Shown: positions 7,309 to 16,042 of the stretch, piece by piece
How the letters are laid out: each line of letters opens with the position of its first letter
Numbering within the stretch: the stretch's first letter is position 1
From: JBDIAR01 sp039812545
Lineage (GTDB): Bacteria; Actinomycetota; Actinomycetes; Actinomycetales; Dermatophilaceae
NCBI GenBank assembly: GCA_039812545.1
Contig: JBDIAR010000042.1
Coordinates: forward strand, 1 to 20,112
DNA length: 20,112 bases
Direction of reading: 5' to 3'
Notes under the pieces: model-generated
Told to the model about the DNA's origin: nothing
The model's input: only the letters and a program-made list of their open reading frames with translations
Database searches by the model: none
Program-made: the position numbers and the translations under genes

Positions 7309-8772
7309 GTGCGCCCGTGGACAGAACGCGTCAAGACGATGGCGTACCCCGTTCGCTTGAACGAACCGGTCGCGTCATCCGTGGCCCGTCGCGGCGCGCT
7401 CGGCATGATCAGCGCAAGCCTGCAGGGGCTCGTGCGCTTCCTTGTCAATTGGCTCACAGGTCGTGTTGCGGGAGACGTGGTCCTTGGGATTGTTGCCAGT
7501 GCTCTTTCGTTGGCCAGCGCCTTGTCGCTGGTGTGGCCAGGTACCCTTGGCAGCGCAGCCTCCAAGTTTCTTGCGAGATTCCGCGGCGCCGGTGATGAGG
7601 AAAAGGTCGCCGCGGTCGCATCACATCTGGGCCGACGCACCATGCAGTCTGGAATGTTGCTCGCTGCGGTAAGCGTACCCTTGTGGATCTATATCGACCA
7701 CGGCTCGTGGATTGAGGCGATTCCGCTTGCTCTACTCGTCCTCGGCTTGTCCGGATATTCCTTTACCCGCGGACTCCACTTCGGAGTCGGACAAGTGGCC
7801 CGCGGAACGTCTTGGGATCTAGTCATGAGCTTGCTTGGCGTGGCTGGTCTCGTCGTCTTACTAATCCTGCGCGTGCGGGACCTTAGGTTGGTTCTACCTG
7901 TTGCTGGTTCACTTCTCGGCTACACCTGTGCTTGTTGGCCTTGGAGAGCCCGAGGTCACGTCGAATCTAGGCTTCGACGCGAGATCGACGCCTTCGTGAC
8001 CATCGGAGCTCTGGGAAGCATCGCATCGGCCGGCCTGCTTCAGATTTCCATGCTCGTTGCACGCTCCACCGGCGGCCCGCGACTTGCTGGACAGTATGCC
8101 GCCGCCCTATGGCTGGCCACGCCATTGTCCCTGATCACGGCGTCGCTCAGCATGGTTCTGTATCCCTCAATGTCCGAAGCGTGGGGACGAGGTGACGAGC
8201 AGAGGGTACGCGATCAGACGAATCTAGCCACGCGCGCCCTGGCAGGCGTCCTGGTGCCCGCTTTCGGAACCCTAGCTCTCGCAAGTCGTCCTATTGTCGG
8301 GCTGATCTGGGGGCCTACTTTCGCCGACGCTGCGTTACTCCTCCCGATCTTCTGTGCGGCCATCCTGGCCAACAATCTCGCTGTTCCCAGCGTCAACTCC
8401 TTGAGCAGTCGCGGACATCGCGGGATGTACGTTACCTTGGGCGCATCGCAGACAGGATTGCTGGTTTCTGTGTTCGCCTGGTTCACGTGGGGCCGCGAGA
8501 GCTTGGCGACCGTGGCGCTCGGCTACGCCGAGGGGATGATCACCATTGCCGCTATCTGCATCTCAGTCGCGTGGCGCCGAGAAGGCCACCATTGGTTAGG
8601 TCTGTGGTCCCGCGTCATCCTCGCCGTTGCCATAGCCGTCGTCCTCGTCTGGATCGAGCGGCGGCTATGGTCCAACGTATGGCTGGATATACCTATTGCA
8701 CTAACCTTCGGCGCGACGTGGCTCATCATCTCGCGTCACGACGTTCTTTCAATTGTACGACGACGATCGTGA
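7309..8772 (+). CDS. wzx: Polysaccharide flippase of the Wzx/MATE-like superfamily
   Basis: A 487-residue, strongly hydrophobic protein with about twelve or more membrane segments from residue 28 to near the end, broken by short Arg-rich loops, as in Wzx/RfbX proteins. It should move undecaprenyl-linked repeat units across the cytoplasmic membrane. Family support is topology and context rather than a sharp motif; an LYPSMSEAWGRGDEQR stretch after a membrane helix is similar to what Wzx-type flippases show. The GTG at 7309 follows the upstream TAG by 2 bases and has AGGA at 7299-7302; an ATG at 7339 is the alternative. Codons end in A or T far more often than in the genes to its left, so the foreign-looking block begins about here. 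It converges on the GT2 gene with a 35-base gap. Confidence 0.8.
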   Translation: MRPWTERVKTMAYPVRLNEPVASSVARRGALGMISASLQGLVRFLVNWLTGRVAGDVVLGIVASALSLASALSLVWPGTLGSAASKFLARFRGAGDEEKVAAVASHLGRRTMQSGMLLAAVSVPLWIYIDHGSWIEAIPLALLVLGLSGYSFTRGLHFGVGQVARGTSWDLVMSLLGVAGLVVLLILRVRDLRLVLPVAGSLLGYTCACWPWRARGHVESRLRREIDAFVTIGALGSIASAGLLQISMLVARSTGGPRLAGQYAAALWLATPLSLITASLSMVLYPSMSEAWGRGDEQRVRDQTNLATRALAGVLVPAFGTLALASRPIVGLIWGPTFADAALLLPIFCAAILANNLAVPSVNSLSSRGHRGMYVTLGASQTGLLVSVFAWFTWGRESLATVALGYAEGMITIAAICISVAWRREGHHWLGLWSRVILAVAIAVVLVWIERRLWSNVWLDIPIALTFGATWLIISRHDVLSIVRRRS

Positions 8773-8807
8773 AGATGTGAAAATCGACCACCGTCGCGCC
8801 TCTTTGG

Positions 8808-9734
8808 CTACCGGCGGCGCCGTCCCGATAGCGCGCCATAGAAGAGGTTCCGCAAAGAATACAACAGCGGATGGGACATACTTGCCATGGCCGCTCGATC
8901 CAACCACGGGACGCCTGGCTTGAGCATTATACTGAACGCTCGTCCCGCGACCCTCAACCTCTCCAGCTCAGATAACTCAAATAGCACTTGGCGTGTCCTG
9001 GGAGGCAGGTCGAAACGATCTTGGCGGATCAACGCCGCATAAGCCGCGTGGCGCCTGCTCATCGCATCGCTCATCTCAGGAAAAGGGCGCCGCCTCGGAT
9101 TCGAGTTGTTCTCATGTATTCGGTACTCCATAACAACGACCGGTAGATCCACGCGGTCTTCACACAATCCCTCTGCGGCATATCCCAGCCACAGGTCCTC
9201 AGCGACCAGGCTCTCGTCGATGGGAAAAACGATGTCCGCTAAGGAACGACTCAGCACGGTGCAAGCCCCCGACTTACTCGTATGCTGGCCCTTGGGAAGC
9301 TCTATCCCGTCCATTCTCCGGTCTTCGGAAAGGGTTCGCAGCTTATAGAAACTCGCAACTCGCCGTTCTGTCGAATACCGACGATGCGCCTCGACCCGTA
9401 GCGACAGAGAGCCGCTCGTCAGGCGGTCATCCCCGCCAAGGAGAGTGATCAGTGAGCCGACACTCTCCTCGTAGGCAACATTGAAGGCCTTGACTTTCCC
9501 GAGCTTGATGCCAGAACTGGCCAGCCTAATGCGGGGGTCGACGGCCGAGTTCGCCAAGATCTTCTCTACCGTGGAGTCCGTCGAGCCGTCATCAACAAAT
9601 ACGAGTTCCCAGTTCTCATAGTCCTGCCTTCGAACACTTTCGATCATCTCGTCTATGAAGCGCTGCTCGTTGAAGACTGCAGATAGAATAGAGATAAGCG
9701 GAGCATCCCCAGCGTTGGCTTGGTCGAAGGTCAA
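8808..9734 (-). CDS. Family 2 glycosyltransferase (GT-A fold)
   Basis: A 308-residue cytosolic GT2 enzyme, presumably adding one sugar of the repeat unit. LISILSAVFNEQRFIDEMIESV opens the nucleotide-binding half, VFVDDGSTDS (about 46-54) gives the first Asp pair, GGDD at 100-103 stands at the metal-binding DxD position, and E179-D180 in LVAEDLWLG is the likely base region. There is no membrane segment. The frame is open up to 9845, but I choose the TTG at 9734: it overlaps the TGA of the upstream dehydrogenase gene (TTGA), has CGGGGG just before it, and puts the first beta strand near the N-terminus as is usual. It is the last gene of the minus-strand central operon. Its sugar specificity cannot be read. 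Confidence 0.85.
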   Translation of the reverse strand: MTFDQANAGDAPLISILSAVFNEQRFIDEMIESVRRQDYENWELVFVDDGSTDSTVEKILANSAVDPRIRLASSGIKLGKVKAFNVAYEESVGSLITLLGGDDRLTSGSLSLRVEAHRRYSTERRVASFYKLRTLSEDRRMDGIELPKGQHTSKSGACTVLSRSLADIVFPIDESLVAEDLWLGYAAEGLCEDRVDLPVVVMEYRIHENNSNPRRRPFPEMSDAMSRRHAAYAALIRQDRFDLPPRTRQVLFELSELERLRVAGRAFSIMLKPGVPWLDRAAMASMSHPLLYSLRNLFYGALSGRRRR

Positions 9735-11029
9735 AGGGACCCCCGTCCGATTGCCACGTACCGAACACCAGACCAATTCTCTCTTGAAGTCACGTTTCGG
9801 CCATCGACGAAGGCCCGTAACCCAGGAATCATTTCCGCACGCCACGTTGCGTATTCTGGATGATCGGCCTGCAGAATCGCCCCTTCGGCAGCGGTCCCAG
9901 GGACATAGGGAGTCAGCCCGAGTCCCGAAAGCTCCTCGGCCGTGAACATAGGGTCATGCACGATCGGGCTCGCACCAAACCTCTCAAGGACGGTCACGGT
10001 AGCAAATATCCCCGAAAAGGCAGTCTCTTTCACCCCGCCCCGATAGCTGGCACCAAGCACGATCACCGTCTTACCTTCCAGACCGCCTAACTGTTCCGCC
10101 AACAGCTGTACCGCATGTTCCGGCATTCTCATATTAGCCTCGCGAGCGGCTCGCACGACGGTAGCTTCCGGATCATTCCACAGATACAACCGCGGATAGA
10201 CGGGGATACAGTGGCCGCCCACGGCGATGCCGGGCTGGTGGATATGCGAATACGGCTGGGAATTTGAGGCATCGATGACCTCATAAATGTCGATTCCCCG
10301 GCCCTCCGCAAAGCGCGCAAACTGGTTGGCCAAACCGATGTTGACGTCGCGATATGTTGTTTCTGCGAGTTTGGCCATTTCAGCCGCCTCCGCGGAACCG
10401 AGATCCCAGACTCCGTTTGGCCGCGATAAGTCAGGTCGCTCATCGAAATCTAGGACGCTCTCGTAGAATCGGGCAGCTCTACGGCCCCCCTCAGGCGAAA
10501 GACCGCCCACGAGCTTGGGATACCTTCGAAGGTCCGCGAAAACCCGACCGGTCAATACCCGTTCTGGTGAGAAAACCAGATGGAAGTCGACTCCCTCGAC
10601 GAGCCCGGAGATCGACTCAATGGCCGGCTTCCAGCGGGTTCGGGTCGTTCCGACGGGTAGCGTGGTCTCGTAAGAGATCAAGACACCGGGAGACAGGTGC
10701 GCGGACAGTGATCTCGTCGCCGAGTCCAACCATTCGAATTCCGGCTCCCACGTTTCCTGGCTCACGAACAGCGGCACGACGACAACAACAACGTCACACC
10801 CGGGCACTGCTTTCCCGTACTCTGTCGTCGCTCTCAGCGCACCCGACTCGACGGCGACCTTCAGGCGATCGCCGAGTTCAGCCTCGCCCGGAAACGGCTC
10901 GACACCTTCGTTGACGAGGTCAACAACCGATTGCTGGATATCCACCCCGATCACATCGTGCCCCATGCTGGCGAACTGAACAGCCAGTGGGAGCCCGATT
11001 TTGCCCAGGGCTATGACGCTGATCCTCAT
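9731..11029 (-). CDS. UDP-N-acetyl-hexosamine 6-dehydrogenase (WbpA/WecC-like)
   Basis: A 432-residue nucleotide-sugar dehydrogenase that oxidises C6 of UDP-HexNAc to a uronic acid in two NAD-dependent steps. The N-terminal Rossmann loop reads ALGKIGLP (residues 7-14), FSPERV at 153-158 contains the conserved Glu, and Lys220/Asn230 lie in EMAKLAETTYRDVNIGLANQ. The nucleophile is Cys274 in GGHCIPVYP. The HexNAc-type (WecC, WbpA, TviB) rather than UDP-glucose (Ugd) subgroup is suggested by these blocks and by the neighbours, but sequence alone does not separate GlcNAc from ManNAc substrates. ATG follows GAGGGAG with good spacing and lies 13 bases after the oxidoreductase stop. The following GT2 gene overlaps its stop. 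Confidence 0.85.
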   Translation of the reverse strand: MRISVIALGKIGLPLAVQFASMGHDVIGVDIQQSVVDLVNEGVEPFPGEAELGDRLKVAVESGALRATTEYGKAVPGCDVVVVVVPLFVSQETWEPEFEWLDSATRSLSAHLSPGVLISYETTLPVGTTRTRWKPAIESISGLVEGVDFHLVFSPERVLTGRVFADLRRYPKLVGGLSPEGGRRAARFYESVLDFDERPDLSRPNGVWDLGSAEAAEMAKLAETTYRDVNIGLANQFARFAEGRGIDIYEVIDASNSQPYSHIHQPGIAVGGHCIPVYPRLYLWNDPEATVVRAAREANMRMPEHAVQLLAEQLGGLEGKTVIVLGASYRGGVKETAFSGIFATVTVLERFGASPIVHDPMFTAEELSGLGLTPYVPGTAAEGAILQADHPEYATWRAEMIPGLRAFVDGRNVTSRENWSGVRYVAIGRGSL

Positions 11030-11042
11030 GGATGACGCTCCC

Positions 11043-12032
11043 TCAGTCGACGGCCACGAAACGACCGGTACGCGCTGACTCGATCATCGCATCGCAGACC
11101 CGCACGACGCTTGCGGCCTGCTCAAGGGTGACGATGACCGCTTCTTTACCCAGCACAGCGTCCCGGAACTGCTCGTGTTCCGTTCGCAGCGGTTCAGGCT
11201 TGTCAATCGCGAAGCGGGTGACGTCGCCCTCGCTCACCCCCCTAAATCGCGCGATATGGTCCCACGTGGTTGCGACCGACCCGTTACCATAAAAAGTCAG
11301 GTCTGCGGCAAGAGTGTCAGCAACAAACATGCCCTTTTCTCCTGTGACCATTGTCAATCTCTCCTTTGTCGGAGTCAACCAGTTCACCAAATGATTACTC
11401 ATCAGGCCCCCGGAAAGCTGACAGGTGGCCGCCACCATATCCTCGTGCCGTCGCCCCGACTTCAGCATAGTGCGTGCCGCCACAAGCTCGAAACTGCGGT
11501 GAGTCACCCACGCGGTCAGGTCGATATCGTGCGACGCGAGATCCAGGACAACTCCCACGTCCGCTATGCGGTTGGGAAATGGACCCTGTCGGCGCGTGCA
11601 GATCTGGTAGATATCTCCGAGATCCCCATTTTCGAGGCGTTGCCTCAAGCTCTGTAAGGCCGGGTTGTATCGCTCAATATGGCCGACGGCACCCAGAACG
11701 CCCGCGTCTGCGAACGACTGGGCGAGTCGTTGGGCCGACTCAGCGTGCTTCGCGAGGGGCTTCTCGATGAGAGCAGGTATGCCGGCAGCTGCCAACTTGA
11801 GCCCGGCATCCTCGTGGCCTTCCGTTGGTAGCGCTACCACAACGTAATCCAGCTTCTCTTCGATAAGGGCATCGACGTTGGGGAGGATGGGCAGATCGCC
11901 CGCCACCCCGTGAGGATCCCCTGACACGTCTGCGACCGCGACGAGGTCGACACCCTCGATTGCACGCAGGTTGCGGGCGTGGTGGCGCCCCATCATGCCG
12001 AGACCGATGAGACCCGCCCGGAGCGGCGCCAT
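11043..12032 (-). CDS. Gfo/Idh/MocA oxidoreductase, UDP-sugar 3-dehydrogenase (WbpB/WlbA-like)
   Basis: A 329-residue NAD-binding oxidoreductase. LIGLGMMGRHHARNL (8-22) is the nucleotide loop, E90-K91-P92 is the EKP motif with the catalytic lysine, GHIERYNPAL at 117-126 is typical of UDP-GlcNAc(A) 3-dehydrogenases, and DLASHDIDL near 164-172 completes the active site. Placed between a 6-dehydrogenase and a sugar aminotransferase, it most likely oxidises C3 of UDP-GlcNAcA, as WbpB/WlbA do; the GnnA-like reaction on UDP-GlcNAc is the alternative. The frame extends further upstream, but the ATG at 12032 shares its A with the TGA of the aminotransferase gene. A GTG three bases earlier would give a GTGA overlap and cannot be excluded. 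Confidence 0.82.
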   Translation of the reverse strand: MAPLRAGLIGLGMMGRHHARNLRAIEGVDLVAVADVSGDPHGVAGDLPILPNVDALIEEKLDYVVVALPTEGHEDAGLKLAAAGIPALIEKPLAKHAESAQRLAQSFADAGVLGAVGHIERYNPALQSLRQRLENGDLGDIYQICTRRQGPFPNRIADVGVVLDLASHDIDLTAWVTHRSFELVAARTMLKSGRRHEDMVAATCQLSGGLMSNHLVNWLTPTKERLTMVTGEKGMFVADTLAADLTFYGNGSVATTWDHIARFRGVSEGDVTRFAIDKPEPLRTEHEQFRDAVLGKEAVIVTLEQAASVVRVCDAMIESARTGRFVAVD

Positions 12033-13123
12033 CACGATCCCGCCCGTGCGCAGGAATTGACCGCCGTCACGATCCGTGTGAGGTCCTCTTCCGACAGCGA
12101 GGGATGGACTGGCAACGAAAGCACCTGGGCGGCCGCTCTCTCGGTCTCGGGCAGATCCAAGTCGCGTCGGAAGCTCTCGAGGCGGTGGGTTGGGATCGGA
12201 TAGTAGACGCCGCAACCGATCTGATATTCATCGCGCAGTGCCGAAACCATCGCGTCGCGCCCCTCCGGTACTCGTATCGTGTACTGGTGGTAGACGTGGC
12301 TGGCTCTACTATCGACAGGTGGGATCACAACTCCCTCAAGATGCTCATCGAGGAACTTGGCGTTGGCCCGACGCGCAGCCGTCCAGCCGAGCACTTTGCC
12401 GAGTTGGACTCGCCCAATGGCCGCGTGTATGTCGGTCATCCGATTGTTCAGCCCGACTAGTTCGTTCGCGTACTGCTTCTCCATGCCTTGATTGCGCAGC
12501 AGGCGTACTTTGCGCGCGATTTCATCATTCGCGCAGGAAACCATACCCCCCTCGCCCGACGTCATGTTCTTCGTGGGGTACAAGGAGAACATCGCGAATT
12601 CTCCAAACGTCCCAACTCGGTCGCCGCCCCACGAAGCCCCATGAGCCTGGGCCGCGTCCTCGAACAGCCGCAGCCCGTAGCGGCGGCACACATCGGACAT
12701 GGCGTCGATGTCGAAAGGATGGCCGTAAAGATGAACTGGCAGGATCGCCTTGGTGCGCTCGGTGATCACCTGCTCGGCTGCAGTGGCAGAGAGACCGAAG
12801 TAGCGCGGCTCTATATCGGCGAAGACCGGCCTGGCACCGGTCAACGCCACAGAATTGGCGGTAGCCGCGAAGGTGAAAGAGGGCACGATTACTTCATCGC
12901 CCGGCCCTATTCCACACGCCAGCAATCCGAGGTGCAGTCCGGACGTACCCGAATTCACGGCCACGCACCTGCGGTCCCCGACCAGTGTCTTCGCGAACTC
13001 TCGCTCGAAGGCAGCTACCTCAGGACCCTGGGCGATCATCCCGCTGCGCAGCACGGCATCGACGGCCGCCCGCTCCTCATCTCCGATCATCGGCTTGGCC
13101 GCGGGAATCATTGATCCAGTCAA
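12032..13123 (-). CDS. DegT/DnrJ/EryC1/StrS aminotransferase (WbpE-like, sugar 3-aminotransferase)
   Basis: A 363-residue PLP enzyme. NSGTSGLHLGLLACGIGPGDE (57-77) is the phosphate-binding region, E155-D156 with HGA stacks on the cofactor ring, and Lys185 in SLYPTKNMTSGEGGM is the expected Schiff-base lysine. C-terminal VYHQYTIRV and GVYYPIPTH blocks fit sugar aminotransferases. With the 3-dehydrogenase next door it should aminate C3 of the UDP-3-keto sugar using glutamate, as WbpE/WlbC do. I choose the TTG at 13123 because AAGGAAGG (13131-13138) lies 7 bases upstream; the ATG at 13111 would be 19 bases from that site. It is the first gene of the closely packed 13.1-to-8.8 kb set; a 186-base gap separates it from wzy. 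Confidence 0.88.
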   Translation of the reverse strand: MTGSMIPAAKPMIGDEERAAVDAVLRSGMIAQGPEVAAFEREFAKTLVGDRRCVAVNSGTSGLHLGLLACGIGPGDEVIVPSFTFAATANSVALTGARPVFADIEPRYFGLSATAAEQVITERTKAILPVHLYGHPFDIDAMSDVCRRYGLRLFEDAAQAHGASWGGDRVGTFGEFAMFSLYPTKNMTSGEGGMVSCANDEIARKVRLLRNQGMEKQYANELVGLNNRMTDIHAAIGRVQLGKVLGWTAARRANAKFLDEHLEGVVIPPVDSRASHVYHQYTIRVPEGRDAMVSALRDEYQIGCGVYYPIPTHRLESFRRDLDLPETERAAAQVLSLPVHPSLSEEDLTRIVTAVNSCARAGS

Positions 13124-13130
13124 TCAGGCA

Positions 13131-13138
13131 CCTTCCTT
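13131..13138 (-). promoter_or_regulatory. Ribosome binding site selecting a TTG start for the aminotransferase
   Basis: On the minus strand AAGGAAGG stands 7 bases before the TTG at 13123 and 19 before the ATG at 13111. The spacing favours the TTG. Confidence 0.65.
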
Positions 13139-13196
13139 ATCCAACTCGCCATTGTCTATGGGGCCGTATTCCGAATAGATGCATTCGTTCGCAATT

Positions 13197-13209
13197 GGAG
13201 GATTCCTCC
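13197..13209. repeat. 13-base palindrome upstream of the aminotransferase, possible operator
   Basis: GGAGGA (13197-13202) and TCCTCC (13204-13209) form a perfect inverted repeat around one T. It lies in the 186-base gap between wzy and the aminotransferase, about 75 bases before the latter's start. A second small inverted repeat, CGAAT/ATTCG (13172-13176 and 13183-13187), sits closer to the gene. Either could be a regulator site or chance. Confidence 0.25.
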
Positions 13210-13309
13210 CACTAGGGGCTCCAGAGCGCCAGCGTAAGATCCCGAAGAGAATCGGACTCCATCTGATCGTCGTCTGCGGCGGAGTGGGTTCTGTCTGCTG
13301 CCATTCTTC

Positions 13310-14725
13310 TCAGGCTCCATCCCGAGGGCGCAAGGGTGCCAGACGTGGCCGAGGAAGCCGCGATCTCAACCGCACTCTCCCCAGCCCCCAAGCGAGAGCC
13401 CCCGAATAGGCAAGCATGAGCCAGTGGGCAGGATCACCGAGTGCAGAGCTGGCAGTAACGCTCATAACCACAGCAGCTACGAGAAATCCCAGCGACTCAA
13501 AGCGCATCGGATCGCGGAGATCTGATACTCGCCGGGGTACGGCTCTCCATAGAACTACTAGTATCAGGTACAGGAGCGGAAGCAAGCCCAGGGCGCCATA
13601 GTGGATCGCGAACTGAAGATATGAATTGTGGAGGCTCATGGGCCACTTATACGCTGCCTCCGCATCGTGCGCCCAGAGGTAGCCGAAGGATCCTGCTCCG
13701 TGACCGATAACGGGAGCGCTCTCAAAGTAGCGCAGTCCGGTTCTCGACAACATGATCCGCTGACTATCGGCGACCGCCTCCTGCCGAGCCTCCTCCGCTG
13801 CATCCAGTACGATCTGGCCGGGCCGCGCGCTTGTTTCCGTCTGTGTCGCGACTTGGGGGGGGCGAGCCGACTCCGCTATCCAGGAGCGAATTGCGACTCC
13901 GGAGCCTGGAACCACGCCGGTCACCATGATAGAGATCGCAACGGATGCGATGACAAGGGCAACCCGAGCGCGCCATCCGGGACGCGCAATAAACCAGGGC
14001 AGACTTAACAGACCAATGGTAACGACCGTGAGCAAAGCGGCGCGGCTATTGGTGGCAACCAGAATGTACGGTAGCACGACTAATGCGCCGACGGAAATGG
14101 CCGCCATCTCCCAAAGCCGGCGACGGCGCATCAGCAACGCGAGCAAGGCGACATAACAGGCAGCACAGATGGCGGCGAAGTCATTCGGGTTATGCCGAAA
14201 CCCGCCAACCCAAGCATTGACGAAAATCCAGTGGGATCCGGTCAACTCCGAGAAGAGATGCTTGTGCGTTACAAGCTCGCCCACCACAATGGCCGTAGCG
14301 GGAAAGAGGACAAGGGCCCAACCGCTCCGAACGAAAGCGATGCGGTACCGGTCTCCTCGCGTGAGAACGAGTAGAACCCATGCGGCCAAACACGCGATTG
14401 CACCTGCAAGCACCTCTGATAGTCCCGTTTGGCGATCCGGGCTCCACCAGAGAGTCAGGGGTGCCCAAACGAGCCACGTCAACGTGAGGAGCGAGAAGGG
14501 CAAGATGGCTCGAATGCCGTCCGCACGCAAGCGGTAAACCGACACGACGGCACCCGGAAGGGCTACCAGGGCAAGCACCCTATAAAAATATGGGAACCCC
14601 GACCTCGCCGGTGCGACAGATGCGATCGGCCCGAGCGCGGCGAGCACGGGAAACAGGACAAGCGCCACTCGTGCGAGCTTTCCCGGGGGATCCACCCTGG
14701 CGACTTCTCCAGCCAATACGGTCAC
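13310..14725 (-). CDS. wzy: Wzy-type O-antigen/capsule polymerase (O-antigen ligase family)
   Basis: A 471-residue membrane protein with roughly eleven or twelve hydrophobic segments. A long soluble loop (about 265-375) is expected outside the cell and carries the family signature: RTGLRYFESAPVIGHGAGSF, then HNSYLQFAIHYGALGLLPLL from residue 366. That His-Asn-Ser block and the arginine-rich cytosolic loops fit Wzy/WaaL proteins. In a locus with Wzx and an initiating transferase, polymerisation of undecaprenyl-linked units is the likely role; ligase action cannot be excluded from sequence. The GTG at 14725 is taken as start, with only a GAGAGAGA stretch directly before it. A TATGAT lies 30 bases upstream. 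The 90-base gap to the upstream GT4 gene is very C/G rich. Confidence 0.82.
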   Translation of the reverse strand: MTVLAGEVARVDPPGKLARVALVLFPVLAALGPIASVAPARSGFPYFYRVLALVALPGAVVSVYRLRADGIRAILPFSLLTLTWLVWAPLTLWWSPDRQTGLSEVLAGAIACLAAWVLLVLTRGDRYRIAFVRSGWALVLFPATAIVVGELVTHKHLFSELTGSHWIFVNAWVGGFRHNPNDFAAICAACYVALLALLMRRRRLWEMAAISVGALVVLPYILVATNSRAALLTVVTIGLLSLPWFIARPGWRARVALVIASVAISIMVTGVVPGSGVAIRSWIAESARPPQVATQTETSARPGQIVLDAAEEARQEAVADSQRIMLSRTGLRYFESAPVIGHGAGSFGYLWAHDAEAAYKWPMSLHNSYLQFAIHYGALGLLPLLYLILVVLWRAVPRRVSDLRDPMRFESLGFLVAAVVMSVTASSALGDPAHWLMLAYSGALAWGLGRVRLRSRLPRPRLAPLRPRDGA

Positions 14726-14754
14726 TCTCTCTCGTCTCGCACTGCGCCGAGGAC

Positions 14755-14760
14755 ATCATA
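14755..14760 (-). promoter_or_regulatory. -10 promoter candidate upstream of wzy
   Basis: TATGAT on the minus strand is one base from the TATAAT consensus and lies 30 bases before the wzy GTG, in the 90-base gap after the GT4 gene. No clear -35 is seen, since the bases upstream are nearly all G and C. Confidence 0.3.
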
Positions 14761-14815
14761 CCCCCGGAGGGCCCCTCCCCCGCCGGCGGCGTCTGCCCCC
14801 CCAAGGCCGTCCGCG

Positions 14816-16042
14816 CTATCCGCCTACGAGCCGAGCTGCCAGCGTTGCTTGCGTCGGCGCGTGATGACGTTGAAACCAGAACCTTCGCGGCTGCCACACG
14901 TCAGTTTCGCACACGTCCCGGATGGTATCGGCGACGTCGTGAGATGAGGCGCGGCGGTCCACGAGGGTCCCCGTGCCGAGCTCGCGGCCGACGAGTTCGC
15001 CGGATCCTCCAACATCCGTGGCGACAGCCGGAATATCGTGGGACAACGCTTCCATGAGAGAGACCGGAATGCCTTCATAGTCACTGAGGTTTACGAAACA
15101 ATCCACGTGATTGTCACGATAGAAGGCATGAATGGCTTCATTCGGGACGTGGCCGACGAGATCCACCGTCAGGCCAGATGGCCGCGTCTTCAGCAAGGCA
15201 ACAAGCTCCTGCATACCCCGCCCCCCTCCAAAATGAGTCCAGTGAACAGGTTCTCGTTCCGCGAAAACACATAGAGCTGCGAAAATCCGTGGAACGTTCT
15301 TCAGTGGGATCAGGGATGAGCAGCTCACCACATGTCGTGGTCGACCACGATCTCTAGCCGGTCGAACCCCATGATCGAAGGTACCGATCCTGTTGAGCGC
15401 CACGGGAGTATGGAGGCCCAACCCAGCCACCTGACTCTCAAGATGACGCTTTCCGTGATCTGAAATCGCAATAAGGAGATCGGCCCTACCCATTATCGCT
15501 TTCCTAAATGGCAAGTACCCCTCATGTCGTTCCTCGTATAGGTCACCGCCGTGAAATCGGACGACGATCCGTCGAGAGGAGGCAGTGAGCCACGGGAGTG
15601 CATAGGCGGTGCCCGCGCCCCAATACGAATAGAGAGGGGCACCTGGCGCGCACTCGAGTATATGTCGCAACGGGCCATGCCGTGCGATCGCTCGACCGAT
15701 GAGAGTCGCCGAAGCGAAAGATGAAAGGGCGGTCCCTCTGCGAAGTGACGAAAGGTCGTCTCGGAGGAGCTCCCTAATTGCAGAAAGATCGGCGGGACCT
15801 CGCAATCCCTTCAGGACTGCCTCCCTGCGTCTACCTAGGACCGGCGTGAGCGCTTGGACACCTTCGGGTAGCGGGAGGCGAGAGTCAACTTGGTGGAGAA
15901 GCGGCACGACCACGACGTGACCGAATTCGGCAACAAGCTGGTCGATCTCATTCCGAACGAAAGCCCCATCTCCGCACGCCTCGGGGTAGTTCATTGTGAG
16001 TATCACCAGGCCGGACGGTGGCATTGCACCATTCGATGTCAT
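14816..16042 (-). CDS. Family 4 glycosyltransferase (GT-B fold)
   Basis: A 408-residue cytosolic glycosyltransferase. The N-terminal half begins with LVILTMNYPEACGDGAFVRNEI, in which a Gly-containing loop faces the acceptor, as in GT4 enzymes. VRFHGGDLYEE comes mid-protein. The C-terminal half has CSSLIPLKNVPRIFAAL, the classic GT4 start of the donor domain, and SDYEGIPVSLMEALSHD carrying the E-x7-E motif (Glu323, Glu331), followed by PAVATDVGGSGELV. It should add a sugar with retention of configuration; the donor is unknown. ATG at 16042 is preceded by GGGAGGGAG with good spacing. It is the first gene of the minus-strand central set and follows a 370-base non-coding gap. Codon use is less GC-rich than in the fnl genes to its right. 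Confidence 0.85.
   Translation of the reverse strand: MTSNGAMPPSGLVILTMNYPEACGDGAFVRNEIDQLVAEFGHVVVVPLLHQVDSRLPLPEGVQALTPVLGRRREAVLKGLRGPADLSAIRELLRDDLSSLRRGTALSSFASATLIGRAIARHGPLRHILECAPGAPLYSYWGAGTAYALPWLTASSRRIVVRFHGGDLYEERHEGYLPFRKAIMGRADLLIAISDHGKRHLESQVAGLGLHTPVALNRIGTFDHGVRPARDRGRPRHVVSCSSLIPLKNVPRIFAALCVFAEREPVHWTHFGGGRGMQELVALLKTRPSGLTVDLVGHVPNEAIHAFYRDNHVDCFVNLSDYEGIPVSLMEALSHDIPAVATDVGGSGELVGRELGTGTLVDRRASSHDVADTIRDVCETDVWQPRRFWFQRHHAPTQATLAARLVGG

Noticed and set aside
8773..8807. Terminator between the convergent flippase and GT2 genes
   Set aside because: The 35-base gap has no convincing inverted repeat or T tract on either strand.
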